Assembly (NCBI GenBank): GCA_963576475.1
Contig: OY754980.1
Span: forward strand, 28,075,486-28,139,485
Reading direction: 5' to 3'
DNA from: Molanna angustata
Taxonomy: Eukaryota; Arthropoda; Insecta; Trichoptera; Molannidae
DNA: 64,000 nt
Shown here: one piece after another, positions 41,101 through 55,900 of the stretch
How positions within the stretch are numbered: the first letter of the stretch is position 1
Layout of the letters: each line of letters starts with the position of its first letter
Program-made: the position numbers and the translations under genes
The notes under the pieces: generated by a model
Seen by the model: only the letters and a program-made list of their open reading frames with translations
What the model was told of the DNA's origin: nothing
The model's database searches: none

Positions 41101-44100
41101 TGTTGATCGTCTTTTCAAAATTGTCAGGCCCAGAAAGCTTCTGTACATGGCCATTGATGGTGTGGTGAGATTTTTTACTTCATTATTATTATTATTATTT
41201 GTTCCTGGGCAGGCAGCTGTAGCTGATGTACCCAGACAATGACAATAAAAAATCCATAGTAAAATCCATATATTTAACTACATAATATTAGGTCCTTAAA
41301 TATGAAATTGGCGTTTTGCCGTACTGGCAACTTTGATCTAAAATATATTCTCTTTGGTTAGGAATTCCAAATTAAAATTTATACAGCTATTTACTCATGT
41401 ATTTGTGTTTCGAAATTTATAATTCATTTGTTTTTTCCTCAATTGTTTTTTTTTCTTTGCGTCACTCAGTTTACAAAATGGAAAACTTGAAATATCGCGT
41501 TATTTACGAGTACGAGTTCCACCGTGGCACCAGTGCTGCAGAAACGGTTCGAAGGATTTATGATGTGTATGGCGATGGTGCCGCAAAAGAAAACAGTTTG
41601 TTTTTGGTTCCAACATTTTCGTTCTGGAAATTTTGACCTGCAGAACAAGCCCCGTGGATGGCCGGAGACCAAAGTTGATAATGAAGAATTGAAGGCTATT
41701 GTGGAAGCGGATCCATCGCAAACCACGTCCGAGTTAGCTGCAGGCTGCGGTGTTAGTGATAAAATTGTTTAAATCCACTTGAAGCAAATTGGAAAGGTGA
41801 AAAAGCTTGAAAGGTGGGTTCCTTACGAATTGAGTGAAGCAAATCAACAAACACGTGTTGACTGCTGTGTTGCATTACTCAACCAGCACAATAATGAAGG
41901 GATTTTAAATCGAATCATTACCTGTGATGAAAAGTAGATCCTGTACGATAATCGGAAGCGCCGAACCCTGCCGAACCAGCCAAACCATGCCCCAAGCGAA
42001 AATTGACTTCAAAAAAGTTACTTGTGAGTGTTTGGTGGACTAGTGCTGGTGTCATTCACTACAGCTTTCTAAATCTGGCCAGACGATTATGGCAGATGTC
42101 TATTGTCAGCAACTGCAAACCATGATGGAAAAGCTAGCTGCTAAACAACCAAGGCTTGTTAATCGCTCTAGGCCACTGCTGCTTCATGATAACGCTAGAC
42201 CACACACTGCACAACAGACTGCTACCAAATTAGAGGAGCTTCAATTGGAATATCTAAGACATCCACCCTACTCTCCGGACCTTACCCCAACAGATTACCA
42301 TTTTTTTCGAAATTTGGATAACTTCTTGCAAGGGAAAAAATTCAACTCCGATGGGGCAGTCCAAACCGCCTTCAAAGATTTTATTGATTCCCGTCCGAAT
42401 GGTTTTTTTTAGTAAAGGGATTGATGAATTACCTATGAGATGGCAAAAGTGCATAGATAGCAATGGTACATACTTTGATTAAATAAATATATTATATAAA
42501 AAAAATTCAACTTTATGTTCCTCCCATACAAAACGCCAATTTCATATAACAATGAAAATTTGAAAGCGCTGTTTAGTGATACAAGATCACTCCAAGTATG
42601 GTAATATGCCTAAATAGCAGTGAGTGAGTGGGTTAAGTTAGTTTAGTGTTGTGATGGTTTGTGCTATAATATGAGTTCAATAATGCATCAACTTTATACT
42701 ATATAATTAGGAATGTAACCATACTGAATAATCATCATTCACAATTATTTATCAACAGATATCAAACAGTTTATTTATATATTTTTACACTTTGCCAAGA
42801 ATGGTCTTACTAGCCAAAGCATGGTTTCAACATTAATTCTTTCAACTAGAATTATGAAAAAAAATATATATATAATTAATAAGTTCTATTTATTTTTTTT
42901 CTCAAACACGACTCCCATTCACCCGTATCGCTCAATGCTGAGAATCGTCAGAATAGATATTCGACAGAATGGTCCCATTTCCATCGTTTGCGAAAAAATT
43001 GAATAGAACTTAAAATTATATATAGTTCTAGTTAATTCTGTCACATTATGATAGGAGTTCTATGTTGAAAAAAATGATTCTTTCGTTCATTGACTACAGT
43101 CAAAGTACAACTAACTTTGATGGAATGTGTAAATTTTCTGTTTAATTCAAATCAGACATATTGTGAAAACATGCATTTTTTATCTTGCTAATTTAAAATC
43201 TTACATTATAATTGTGGTTTTTGAAAGGATTTGACAACTTAAAGAAACAGCCCCCCTAGACAATTTGTCATTTATCTCAAGAAAATATAACTCATTGTAT
43301 GGAAGTGACAGTTGCCAGTCACGTGACAACTGTCACTTCCATATAATGAGTTTCTTATTTCTTTTCTGGAGCTAAATGACACGTTGTCTAGGCGGGCAGA
43401 TCAGGAATTTAATATTAATTAAGCGGATTATTTATACAATATAATTAAAAATATAATATATAAAGTATTGACATCCATTTCGTATGACCCATACATATAA
43501 TAAATGATTAAATAACTCAGCTGGATTTGCTTCTGAAGTTCACCTTTTCTCAGTCAGATTACCACAACACTAAATATTAACACGCCAAACACAAAGCTTT
43601 ATTATTAAATTGAACTGAATCAAATTTTAACACTAACATACAAAAGAATGCGTGCCCCTGTCTCTAGTCTATACCAACTTAGCAAGATTCTCTCTCACAC
43701 AACCTGTTTAACCGTTTAAGTCACCATAATATCCCCAACAAGTACCAATAATAGACAAAAGAAAAACATTTCTTCCAATGTCGTACATCTAAGATTTATT
43801 GACTAACAAATGCGTCCCTAGATATTTATTAGAAACAAGCTTCGATCTAGTTGGTAGGTACCTTATAATAATTCCATATGCTTCATATGGAAATAAGTAG
43901 GGGACACCAGCTATTAGGATTTGAGTTCATCATACTCTTCTGAAGAAGCGCACTAAGTAGTATTGGGGAGGGTTTGCAATCTGCTCAGGAAATATTAGTT
44001 TGGTTTTAAAAAGACCCGGGCTGTAAGATGATGGAAACGCAGAATTCGGAAGATCATTCCACAGCCCTGCTGCTGTGTTTATAAAAAAGTTTGATAAGAG

Positions 44101-46893
44101 ACTGGTTTGTGTATGTTGAAGGTTTACTGTGAACGGGTGATGAGATTTAGTATAAATGAGTAAATGGATGGAAGAAGGACCAGAGATGCAAGTTCTTCTG
44201 AGCATCTCCCGTGGTAGTATCTATAGAATAAACTTGTATAATATTACCGACCTTGTGTCTGTGATCTAGTGATTGCAATCCATCAGTCAATGATAGGTCG
44301 TCAATCAGCATAAAGTTTTATGAAGAACACGAATCGTCACAACTTCTCTGCTAATAAATATATATAAGTAAAATAAAATAAATTTATGACCCAGTTTTGT
44401 GCATACCATTATGCCATGTCCTTTTTACTGGGGTAGGCAGGGAGAACCGAACATCATAGACTTCTGTCTTTACATAGAATCATCGCTCACATTCATACAT
44501 CATAATAAAAGACACATACAAATGCCTGAAAAAACATTACCCTCCAGTAGTTGAGTAAAAGTGGTAAGCCCCCCAACAAACTGCTGTTGGGGGGGCTGTA
44601 CATTAAGATGATGGTTCATTCCAATTATCATACGAAAAAATTGTGTTTTTCAGGCCCCATGTGCCAAGATGAACCAACAGAGGTCTCGCCGTTTCCGTGC
44701 CTCCAAGGAAGGTCAAGAGAAGAGGATCGAGGTGGCCAGGATCCGGGAGGAACTGGAGGCCAAGGGTATCAAGGTTCCACCACCGAAGGCCAAGGAAAAT
44801 CATTTTGATCTCAACTGCATCACTCCGGGAACAGAGTTCATGGACCGACTCAGTCGGTGTCTGCATTATTATGTACACGACAGGTTTGTCAAATCCATTT
44901 TTACAGTTCAACCCGAAAAAATAATACATACATATATACCATCACATGTCCCTCACAGGGTAGGCAGAGAGAACCGAACGCCTTTTATTTCTATCTTAAC
45001 ACACATACATCGCCTCGTTGACATTCATACATCGTCTTATACATGTTTGTCTGTTGTTCATGCTTTTAACATGTCCGTCTTTCAAAATACTGTTCACATG
45101 GACGTGCCATCCCTTCCTTGGGTGGCCCCGACCTCTCATTCCATTCCTGTCCGCAATGTATATTTTCTTCATCAGGCATTCTTCATTCATTCTCCCCATG
45201 TGGCCAAACCATCTCAATGTGTTCACTTTCATTCTTTTAATGACATCTTTCTTTATCTTACATTCTTTCCTTATGTCCTCCTTTTTGACCCTGTCATATA
45301 TCAATCTATTACAGATTCTACTTAGGTATCTCATTTCAACTGCATTTATTCTGCTTTTGTGCATCTTCTGTCATGTCCAGGTTTCACTTGCATACGTCAA
45401 GGTTGGCACTAAGATAGCGTTATAATATTACAGTTCAATCTCACATCTAAAATTGATTTAAAATACATTGTAAAAATCTTTTTGTGATAGGAAGTGTGCC
45501 CCTCTTGCAAGTCTCCAGCTAACTCTCCGTCTCTTATGTGGTCAAAATTAATTTGTTGGGAGACAATTTTGGGTAACTTCTTGTCTCCCATTCTTGTTAC
45601 ATGGTATCGCCAGAATCATCTTTGACTTTTGCACCATCTGATAATGTCTCTACAACACAGATTTTTCTTATATCTGTGTTGTAGATTGTTCACAATCTAT
45701 CCATATGGAGCACAGTTAAAATAATACATGAATTATTTATTTGAAAATGTATTTTCGTTAACACAATGGAAGTTCATTATTGCAGGATTTAATTTGTTTG
45801 TAAAAATTTTAACAAATTTCAAAACAACGCAGTTTTATGCTACAAATGAGAAACCATTTTTTGTGGAAACTGTGTTGTTTGTAAGTTTGTTTATATAAAT
45901 TTATGAAATTTCATAATAATGTATTGGTGCCTGTTTAAATAATTTGAAAATAACATAATTTCAAATAATTATTCAATTTCACTTACAATTCTCATTACTT
46001 GTGAATCAAATCATTTTATTCACAAGTACCATACGATAAATAAATAAATAAATTCTCATTACGTTATCACATATTTAAATATAGTGCTTTTGATTAATTT
46101 TTGAGAACTTTTCAACGTCTACGACGAAGTTGTAATATTATAGAAGAACCAGGAACTCAAAGCACCTACGGGGCTTATGACCTGTCATCGGCTGGTTTAC
46201 GTGATCATTTTATGCACTACATTCACCAATTATGCCTTCTTATTGAGCTCCCTTATCAACGCAATTTTGAATATATTTTAATAATGAGATAAAAATCATT
46301 TTAAAAAAATAAGACGTTTTTACCATCGCCATCTATGAAATAACAAAGAAACCTTTTTTTGTAATGCCATCTATTGATTGATTTGTTCATTTCTGTCTAT
46401 AGATTAATTTGTTGTTTCTCTTAGTTGTTTTATGTGAATTATTTACAAAAATATTATAAAAGTGCACCATAATATGTAAGTTTTGTTTTATTTGTAGGTT
46501 AAATAACGATCCCGGATGGAGAGGTATTAAGGTAGTCTTGTCTGATGCCAAAGTACCCGGAGAAGGAGAACACAAGATCATGGACTACATCAGAAGACAG
46601 AGAGGTAACGATGATGCCATTCTTTATGATTTCATTCTGTTATGAAGTATTTCATTTGAGTTATACTGGTTATGTCACAAAATTATTTAAATGTATTGTC
46701 ATTTAATAGATAAAACAATTTGCTTTGCAGCTCATCCTGACCATGATCCCAACACGCAGCATGTGTTGTGTGGTGCTGATGCAGATCTTATTATGTTGGG
46801 TTTAGCAACACACGAACCCAACTTCACAATTATCAGGGAGGAATTCAAACCCAACAAGCCAAAACCATGTGATATTTGTGGACAGATAGGTAT

Positions 46894-46929
<36 letters not shown>

Positions 46930-49900
46930 TTTAAGGGGAAACATACAGCAATTTATAATCCATAAACAAAAACAATAACAAATATCAGTAATTTGCCAAA
47001 ATAGTTCCCACAACATGCGTAATATAAAAAAAGGACAAGTTAGTTTAAAAAACATATACAGTGGAGTGAGTTAAAAACTTAATTAAACAACATGCGTAAT
47101 ATAAAAAAAGGACAAGTTAGCTTAAAAAACATATACAGTGGAGTGAGTTAAAAACTTAATTAAAATTAAAGTATACAGCTTAAAACAAAAAAAAATAAAT
47201 AATCATAACAAAGAATATAAACAAGATAAGTAATTCAAAATTAGGGATATAGATAATGGAGATATTTAGGAATTGCGGGGAGTGGGGAAGGAATAAAGAG
47301 GATTGGTATTCCATGTCTCGTATCACTGCGTTTTTGCGGATATACTCCTGCGATATTGCGGATATGTGCTGTTGAGTACATCAATGTCGTAAAAACTTGT
47401 GTTATACTGCTTACAAATGCGTGGAAAGCATGAATTCATTCTGTGATTAGTGCTACAGTGTGGAATATGAAATAGATTTGAGTGTCTGCTTGTTCTACCT
47501 GGCACATGAAACAGTATATTACTTATTATTTGGGGAGCATCAAAAAAATTATTAACTATTTTGTGAAGAAGTGATAGGTCGTTATGAGTTCTTCGGTTCT
47601 CGAGTGATTCAAGGCCGTGAAATTTCCTGGATTCTGTGTAGTTAGGAAAATGAAGGTGTGATTTGTAGTTGACGGTTTTAAGGTACTTTTTTTGTACTCT
47701 TTCTATTCTATTTATATGTATGTTATAAAAAGGAGACCAGATCGGGGTGCAATGTTCCAGAATCGGTCTTATGTAGGTTGTATACAAAACAAGAAGAGTT
47801 TGAGTATTGTAAAAAGGTTTCGATAAGCGTGCTATGAATCCGAGCATTTTAAAAGCTTTGTCAATTATTGCGTCTATATGTGCGTTAAATGTGAGCTTCG
47901 AATCGAAGATAACTCCTAAATCTTTAATTTTGTCAACAGTTGTAAGTATGTTATCATCGATTGTGTAGTTATAGTAGATTTTCTGTCTATTTCGTGTAAA
48001 TGTAATTTTAAAACATTTTGAGGTGTTCAATTGCAATCTATTTACAAGACAATATGCAAGGAGTCTATTTAGGTCGTCTTGAAGTTCGTGACATTCGGTA
48101 AGTGAACGTATGGATTTATAAATTTTCATGTCATCCGCGTAGGCTATAAATTGGGAATGTTTGAAACATTTGTAAATATCATAAATGTAAGCATTAAATA
48201 GTAACGGTCCCAATATAGAGCCCTGCGGAACTCCTGAGGGGGCTAGTGTGAAGTTTGATTTAAAGCCTTCAATTACTACAGATTGTAATCTATTGGTAAT
48301 ATACGATTTAAACCATCTGAGTAGGTCACCATGGATTCCAACTTCCTCAAGCTTTTTAATTAGTGTTAAGTGATTTACTTTATCAAAGGCTTTAGAGTAA
48401 TCTGTATATATCGCATCCACTTGGTTTTTATCATCCATATTACGAGAAATAAATTCATTGTAGATAAGTAGATTAGATAATACAGATCGATGTTTTAAAA
48501 AACCATGTTGTTGGCTTGGGATTTTTTTTACTATAATAGGATAAATCCGATCATACACTATGCGTTCAAAAATTTTACTTATTGTAGATAAAATTGATAT
48601 CGGGCGATAATTTTTTATATTATTTTTTGGTCCGGATTTATGAATAGGGATAATTAATGCTTCTTTTAATTTTTGAGGAAACGTGTTTTCCGAGAAAGAC
48701 CTATTAAATATCGTGGTTATTGGACTTGCAAGGTATTGCGCACATTTTTGGATGAAAGATGGTGGTATTCCATCATTACCACAACCTTTCTTTGTGTCAA
48801 TTTTTTTAAGGTAATTGCAGACTTCTGTTTCGTTAGTTGCTAAATGCCCTATTCCTTCAAAGTCGTTGTATGACGTGATGTTATCACCGAGATTGATTGT
48901 TGCGGTATTATGATAAGGTGTTGTTTCGAATACAGAATTAAAATATTCGGAGAACATTTGACTGACTTTTGTTCCGCCGCTACCGGATCTGCCGTCCAAA
49001 AACATTGTTTGAGGTATTTGTTTGTTTTGACTTTTGCTATTTTTATATGTCCATAGTTTTTTGTGGTTATTATGTATGTCATTTTGAACAGCGGTAATGT
49101 ATTGATCATAGCAATCTTTTTGAACCCTCTTTAGACGGGATCGAAGCAGTGTGAATTCGGCATAGTCTATTGGGTTATTGTATATTTTCCATCTTTTATG
49201 CACTTTACGTTTTTCTTTGTAAATTTTCTTCAGTGGAGGTGAAAACCAAACTGGAAAATTATCGTTTTTTAATAATTTTGTAGGGACGTGAGATTTAATT
49301 ATACTATTTATTGAAGTATAGAATTCTTCGGTTGCTGTGTCTACATCATCACAATGTTTTAAGAAAGACCAGTCATATACAGAAAGATGTGAATTTATTT
49401 CTGAGTAATTAGCTTTGTTAAATAAGAAAATTTCTCTGGGAACTGGGTTCAAAAAGGGTGTGGTTGGGAGTTGGGCATCGATGTGGAGAGCAGGGTGATG
49501 CGAATCTTCATTAACAAGTGGGTGATCGGCACGCGTTACATTACATTCCAGGTTAGTAAGTATTAGGTCAAGTGTACGCGTATTGTTGTTAGTAATGCAA
49601 TTATATTGCTTTATATTAGTGTAGGCCATTGTGTCGATGAGCAGTGATATGTTGGTTAAGTTGTTTGTATAAGAAGGTATCAGATTGGTCAATGAAGGAT
49701 GTGGGTTCCAAGAAAGGGTCGGCAAATTAAAGTCGCCGGTTATAATCATATGGTCATCCGGATGAAGATCATGAACCGAACTAAGTAGGGTGAGGAATGA
49801 TTTAAGTGACATGTCGTAATGCTGTCCAGGCGGCAAGTATACACATGCTATGTGCATTTTGCGTTTATTTGTGAATTTAGAAACTGGAATTGTTACCCAA

Positions 49901-52900
49901 ATGCATTCGGCCGAGCATGTCAAGTCTTCGCGAAAATATGCATGTAATTGGTTATGTACTATAATCATAGTTCCACCGCCTCTTCTTTGGTTGTGGTCAT
50001 CATATTGCCTGTCACCTCTAAAAATGCTGTAATTATCGGTGGGTACGAGTTCCGCGTCAAAAATATTTTTATTGAGCCATGTCTCTGTGATGCAAAAAAT
50101 ATCATAAGAATCGTTCAATAATATATTTTGGGTGAAGATGTCTGTTTTCGTTCTTAGCCCTCTGCAATTTTGATATAAGATATGTATCATTGTGATATGA
50201 GTGATGTGTCTAAAGTGTTATTTACGAAAATGGATATTAGTGAGGATATACGCTTTACATATGCGCCTGTACATAGTTGACAAAAATTTTCCACCTATAA
50301 TATCAAAATGTATTAAATGAATCACCGCAGTAGTGAAGGTACCTATTAATATTACAGAAAGTGGACACATGATTTTGCACTTTATAGAAAAAGAAGTGTA
50401 GTATGGAATAATAAGCAATATTGATAAAAATCACAAGCATCTGAAAAAGATTTGCATGGCATAAAACGCAGTGACGAAAAACCTGGGTAATGTTGGAGTA
50501 GGAAAGGGGAAAGACAGGTACATTATAAAATTTTGAGAACAATTTACTGTAAGAAGAAGAAATTCTAGGTTTGGTGGTGAATATAGTCACAAAGCGTGGA
50601 GCATTTCCTTATTAGTTATCAGTATGTGGGGTGAAGTATCATCTTTCCTGAGGAAAATTCTGCCTTCTTTTACCCAGACGTACGAATAGTTCTTCTCTTT
50701 GGCCCATCTTCGAGTAGCGGCGTGTAGGTCTTTGTTGTCCGGAGATAAATGCTCGCAGATGTAGATCGGGTTGACGTTGCCAATAGATTGATTAAGATGC
50801 GAGGAATTGAGTTTATTTTTTCGGTTCTTCTTGTTGTATGCTTTGACTGCAGCTAAGAAGCCGTCTCTATGCTGTTTGCTTAGGAGTTTGACAACAATAT
50901 TTTTAGGTTTATTTGTAGACTTATTCTGTTGCGGTACTCGGTGGCATGATATAATTTGGTTTTCTGTCATCGGATATGCAACAATTGATGATATATTGTT
51001 TAAGATAGATTGAAGGTTTTCATTTTTCATTTCTGGTAGCATTTGAATTTCGACATTACAATTTCGACTTATCTGTTCCATTTGTGTAATCTTTTTTTCG
51101 ACGAGTTGTAATTTTTGCTTCAATGTTTCATTTTGAGATGTTAGGAAGTCCAATACTGATTGGTTTTCTTTCAGTTTGACCTCTGCCTCGTCATAACCTG
51201 TTGAGATAAATTGTAGTGAAGATTTCATATCTAGAATCTTTTCCTCTTGTGATGATATTTTACTGTCCATTGCGTCAATCCTATTAGAGCAGCCCTGTAG
51301 AACTGTCAAAAGGTCAGCTTTAACAGCATGTATTTCATGTTTTAGGTCAAGTCTGATATTTTGTATTTCTTGGAATATTTTGCTGATGTTGTCTTCAATA
51401 GATGACCTATGTGGGAACGGACTGGGAAATTTTTTTTCAGACATGGTATTTTGAACGTCGGGAAGATCTTGTTTATGGTATGAATTACTTTGCAAATTTG
51501 TTTCATCCAATTCAATCGCCACGCCTGGCAACACTGTATCGGAAATGACTTGCGCATTTATATGCTCTATTTAAGTATTAATTGTTTAGTTTATATAATT
51601 TGAAAGATTTACATGGGGAGTTTTATAGAGAAATTATCATATTAAAACAATTAGAGATCACACATGTTCACTGGGTGAATTACTTGACTCGATTGAGTGA
51701 ACAAACGTGTGTGGGGCACAAGTGCGTGTGAAATTGCATGCTGTGACTTGTCGCAACAGCGTGCCGCATGATCCACTCAGTGGCGTCATTTCTGAGATAT
51801 ATGACTAATTAATTTTGCTTTTAAAAATTACTCCTTACTTCCTATATGTATGTTATTACATTTTCAGGTCATGAAATGAAAGAGTGTGCAGGCGTTGCAA
51901 TGGACGAGGCCACCGTGGTTCCCAGCAACCCTGCCTTTGCTATCCAGGATCAGTACATCTTTGTGAGACTCTACGTCCTACGGGAGTATCTGGAGAAGGA
52001 GCTGCAGATGCCCAATCTTCCGTTTAAGTATGAGTTTGAACGAGTCGTGGATGATTGGGTCTTCATGTGCTTCTTTGTCGGTAACGATTTCCTCCCTCAC
52101 TTGCCGAGTTTGGAAATCAGAGAGGGAGCCATAGACAGACTTGTCAACCTTTACAAAAAGACAATTTACAAGACTAGGGTAAGAGTTGTTCAATATATTT
52201 ACTTCTTATTCCGCTTCTCTTTTTTGGTATTTTGGCCTGTTATAGTCCTGTGTCAAGTTCCCTCCTGAGGCGTAGATTGCAAGCTGTCCTTCCATCTGTT
52301 CTATGAATATAATAACAATGGAAATATATAACTAAATGATTTTTTTTAAATATGATGAATTTTATTTGTAAAAAAAAAACTTATACATCTTCATAAATTA
52401 GATATTCAGCACACTTGCTGGTCTGCCATCAACCTTCTTATAATTTAAAAATGATTTTTGCATATGTTTAATAATGGTGAATTTATCTGTTTAAGTTTCA
52501 AACCGATTTGATAATTGTTTGGGGTCATATTCCTTGAATCCAAATAATAAAATCATTACTGCAGAAATGTTTTCACGTATGCAAATAGAATTGCTTTGAA
52601 TGACAACCATTATTCTTACGTTATTATAAGTATATCAGAAAGTAAGATATATCACATAATAGAATAAAAATCTTTGTAGTTCTAAAATTATACTTTATAG
52701 TACTAAGTATTTTTTTGTTAGAAATGGTACAATCTCTCAGATACTTCTCAACCTTTTTCATTATATTGTTTATATAATAGTGTTTGCAACATGTATCCTG
52801 TCTGTACTTACGTATGGACTGGAAACTATCAGGCTAACTCCGCTGACCATGGAAAGGCAAATGCTAGGCGTAAGTCTAAGAGACAGAACAAGAAATGAGG

Positions 52901-55900
52901 AAATCAGACGCCAGACAAAAGTTGTCGATATCATGGATCGAGTTGCAAAATTTAAATGACTGTGAGCGGGTCATGTTGGCAGATAGGGAATGGAAAGATG
53001 GGCACCTAGAATTCTGAAATGGAGACCATGGGATATGAAAAGGGGAATAGACCGGCCTCAAAAGAGATACGCCGAAGATATTGTCACCGTCGCTAGAAAC
53101 AGATGGGTGTGAAAAGCCCAAAGAAGAGACAAGTGGAAATATCTAGAAGAGGTTCTCATCCGGCTGTGGAGAGATGGCTCAAGGAAGAAGAAGAATATTG
53201 TTTGCTAATTGTATATATATCAACATAAATGATATTATATTTTGAATTTTTTTTTATTTATTTATTTGGGACAATAACAACATTATTAACTAATATGAAC
53301 ATAAAACAATGAGTAATAAATCAAGGCCAAAAAAACTCTCCACAAAGTACGTATTTACAGTTGATTCTAAAAAAAGATTAAAACTAAAAAAAAATATAAG
53401 AATTAAAAAAAAATATGACAAAAGCAACAAGAATAATGACGGAGATGGGGTAGGAACTGTAGGAATAGAAATAGTAAAGTGGAGGAATGTGAGGGGTAGA
53501 GCAGATAATGGTATGTCACAACACCTTTTGTCATTATGATATCCGTCCGTACTCGCACCTAACCCACTCTCGGAATTGATTATAAGAAAGGAAAAATATT
53601 TCTATATCACTTTATTATTTTTTTTAATTGATTACTTAAATTTGATATTAATAAAAAACATTTACAGGGTTGGTTGACTGATTCGGGAGATGTGAACTTG
53701 GACCGTGTGCAGTTGATAATGGCCGATCTCGGTCACGCTGAAGACGAGATATTCAAAAAGCGTCAGCAGACAGAGTTGATGTTCAAGGCACGAGACAAGG
53801 CAAAAAAGAGACGGGAGAAGATGCAGCAGAGACCCCAACTGGGAATGTTGAACAACACACAGTTTGCTCCAATGGTGAGAGTGGAAAGGTGCAGGTTTTG
53901 ATTCCTGTTGCTTTCATTTGATTATACTGATCATATTTTTTTTTCGCGTGCGCATATTTTAACAGACTCAAATAATTGAATCAATTCTATAATTTATTTA
54001 TTTGGATCTGTATACAGTCAAATTGAAAATAATTTGAAATATATATTTGAAATTTTTATATATAATGCACACACCTGATAAAAGTTAGGCTATGACAAAC
54101 ATGTATTTACACTAAAGCTGTTCCCAAATAGTATTTATAAGAGATATACATAGTTCTTGACACTAAGGATGCTGATTGTGTCTAGCGAAAGCGTTGAGGC
54201 TTGTAACATTTATTTTTGTCCTTGTGGAAAACTTTGTTGTTTAAACATTTGTAATTGAATTTATAAAACAAAATCCACTCTTAACAAAAATAAATTGAAT
54301 TAAATAAATTTACATATTTGGTAAGAAAAATACATAAACACCCAAATGCAGTTGACAGAGAAATGGTGTTGGAACGACTGTCAGTCAATCAAATAAACTG
54401 AACAATGTTGTCATATCTCCAAATTAAGTTCTTCTGATTTCACGTTTATAACTAAATAATGAGAAATTGTAAAAGAAAACAATCCTTTATATGTAATTTA
54501 TATTATGATACAATGAAACATGTCTTCTTTAATTGTTTCAAACAAAATACACATGTTTTTATTAACGATATGTGCAGATTTATCAGAAATAACTTTTACA
54601 AAAATCAAAAAGAAAAAAAATCTAATTGTAGGGAATATTCTATTTTGAACACCTAACAACACCAAATGCAACCATACCAAAGAAATTACGAAGTGCAATT
54701 TTAAATGAAACACACTCTACTTCCTGTTTGGCATCCATCTTGATTAACCAATACTGCCTGTCTGGACAGATGTCCTCCAAACATCTACTGATAAGGGGCA
54801 TGCCTCCGGGGTCTGTTAAAATCTGTATAAAATTTAATTACTTGATGATACAAAATGTTTTTTCAGGCTATTGGTGGTGGAGGTGGTTCAGCTCCTGTCC
54901 AAAATGCAAGACAAGAAGCATACAAAATGCGTGTAGCCGGTATGCATACTAGCGCTGGAAATCAACAGGTACTCATTTTTTGTTTTATTTCAATGTTTTT
55001 TGATCATGAAGGCAACACACCATTTTTTTCTCTTCTTTTCCATCTACAAAAACAAATCTATACAATATTTCTTAAAAACTAGTTCAAATGTATTTATTAC
55101 CTCGTGTTCTGAGGCAATTTTTGTGGCAAAGGCATAATTTGTGCAGGTGTATTTCAAATAAACATGAAAATATCAAATACAAATAAAAGCCAAACCAAAA
55201 AGTGTAATTTTGAGTGTGAGGGTGTGTATGCATGAGTAAGGGGCGATTTGATTTTCAATAACTTTTTATTTCATTTAGATAACTAGTGTTCCTGAAATAA
55301 ATTGTGTATAGTTGCAGTCCAAAGATTTACTAAATAAAATTGCAACTGCATTTTAAACTTTATTTACCTAAACCACATTTCAAGTGTGGTTTAAACAAAA
55401 TAGGTGTTAAAATGTACCATAAAGTTATCATTCTAACACTTGATAATATATATAAAGGCCTTAGGCTCAAGTCGACGAGTATGTATATCTGGGAAGCATG
55501 TTTCAACGGAATGGACGACCTGATAAGGATATCGAAAGAAGAGTTATGGCAGGAAACAGAGTGAATGGAGCACTGAGACCAGTTATGAATGATCGCAACA
55601 TATCAAAGGCTGCCAAAGTTGCCATTCATAATGCTATCTTAGTGCCAACATTGACGTATGCAAGTGAAACCTGGACATGGCAGAAGTCGCACGAAAGCAG
55701 AATAAATGCTGTTGAAATGAGATCGCTAAGAAGAATCTGCAATAGAACGATGTATGACAGGGTAAGAAATGAGAACATAAGGAAAGAATGTAAGATGAAG
55801 AAAGATATCATTAATAGAATGAAAGTGAACACACTGAGATGGTTTAGCCACATGGGTAGAATGAATGAGGAACGCCTGACGAAGAAAATATACAATGCGG

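Larger units (their letters stand above)
46892..51800 (-). mobile_element. Apparently full-length two-ORF LINE (CR1/Jockey-like)
   Basis: Antisense in the XRN2 intron 46890-51867. It has a 5' untranslated region (about 51800-51445), ORF1, a 396-bp spacer, an endonuclease-RT ORF2, a 3' UTR with a 77-bp tandem duplication and a (TAAA)n tail at 46892-46928. Both ORFs are open from start to stop, so the copy may be recent and possibly competent. The tail begins two or three bases inside the intron, next to the XRN2 donor site. I find no clear target duplication; the 5' boundary is approximate. Confidence 0.9.

Noticed and set aside
41466..41726. Minus-strand ORFs over the mariner
   Set aside because: Shadows of the transposase; the plus-strand sequence matches mariner motifs throughout.
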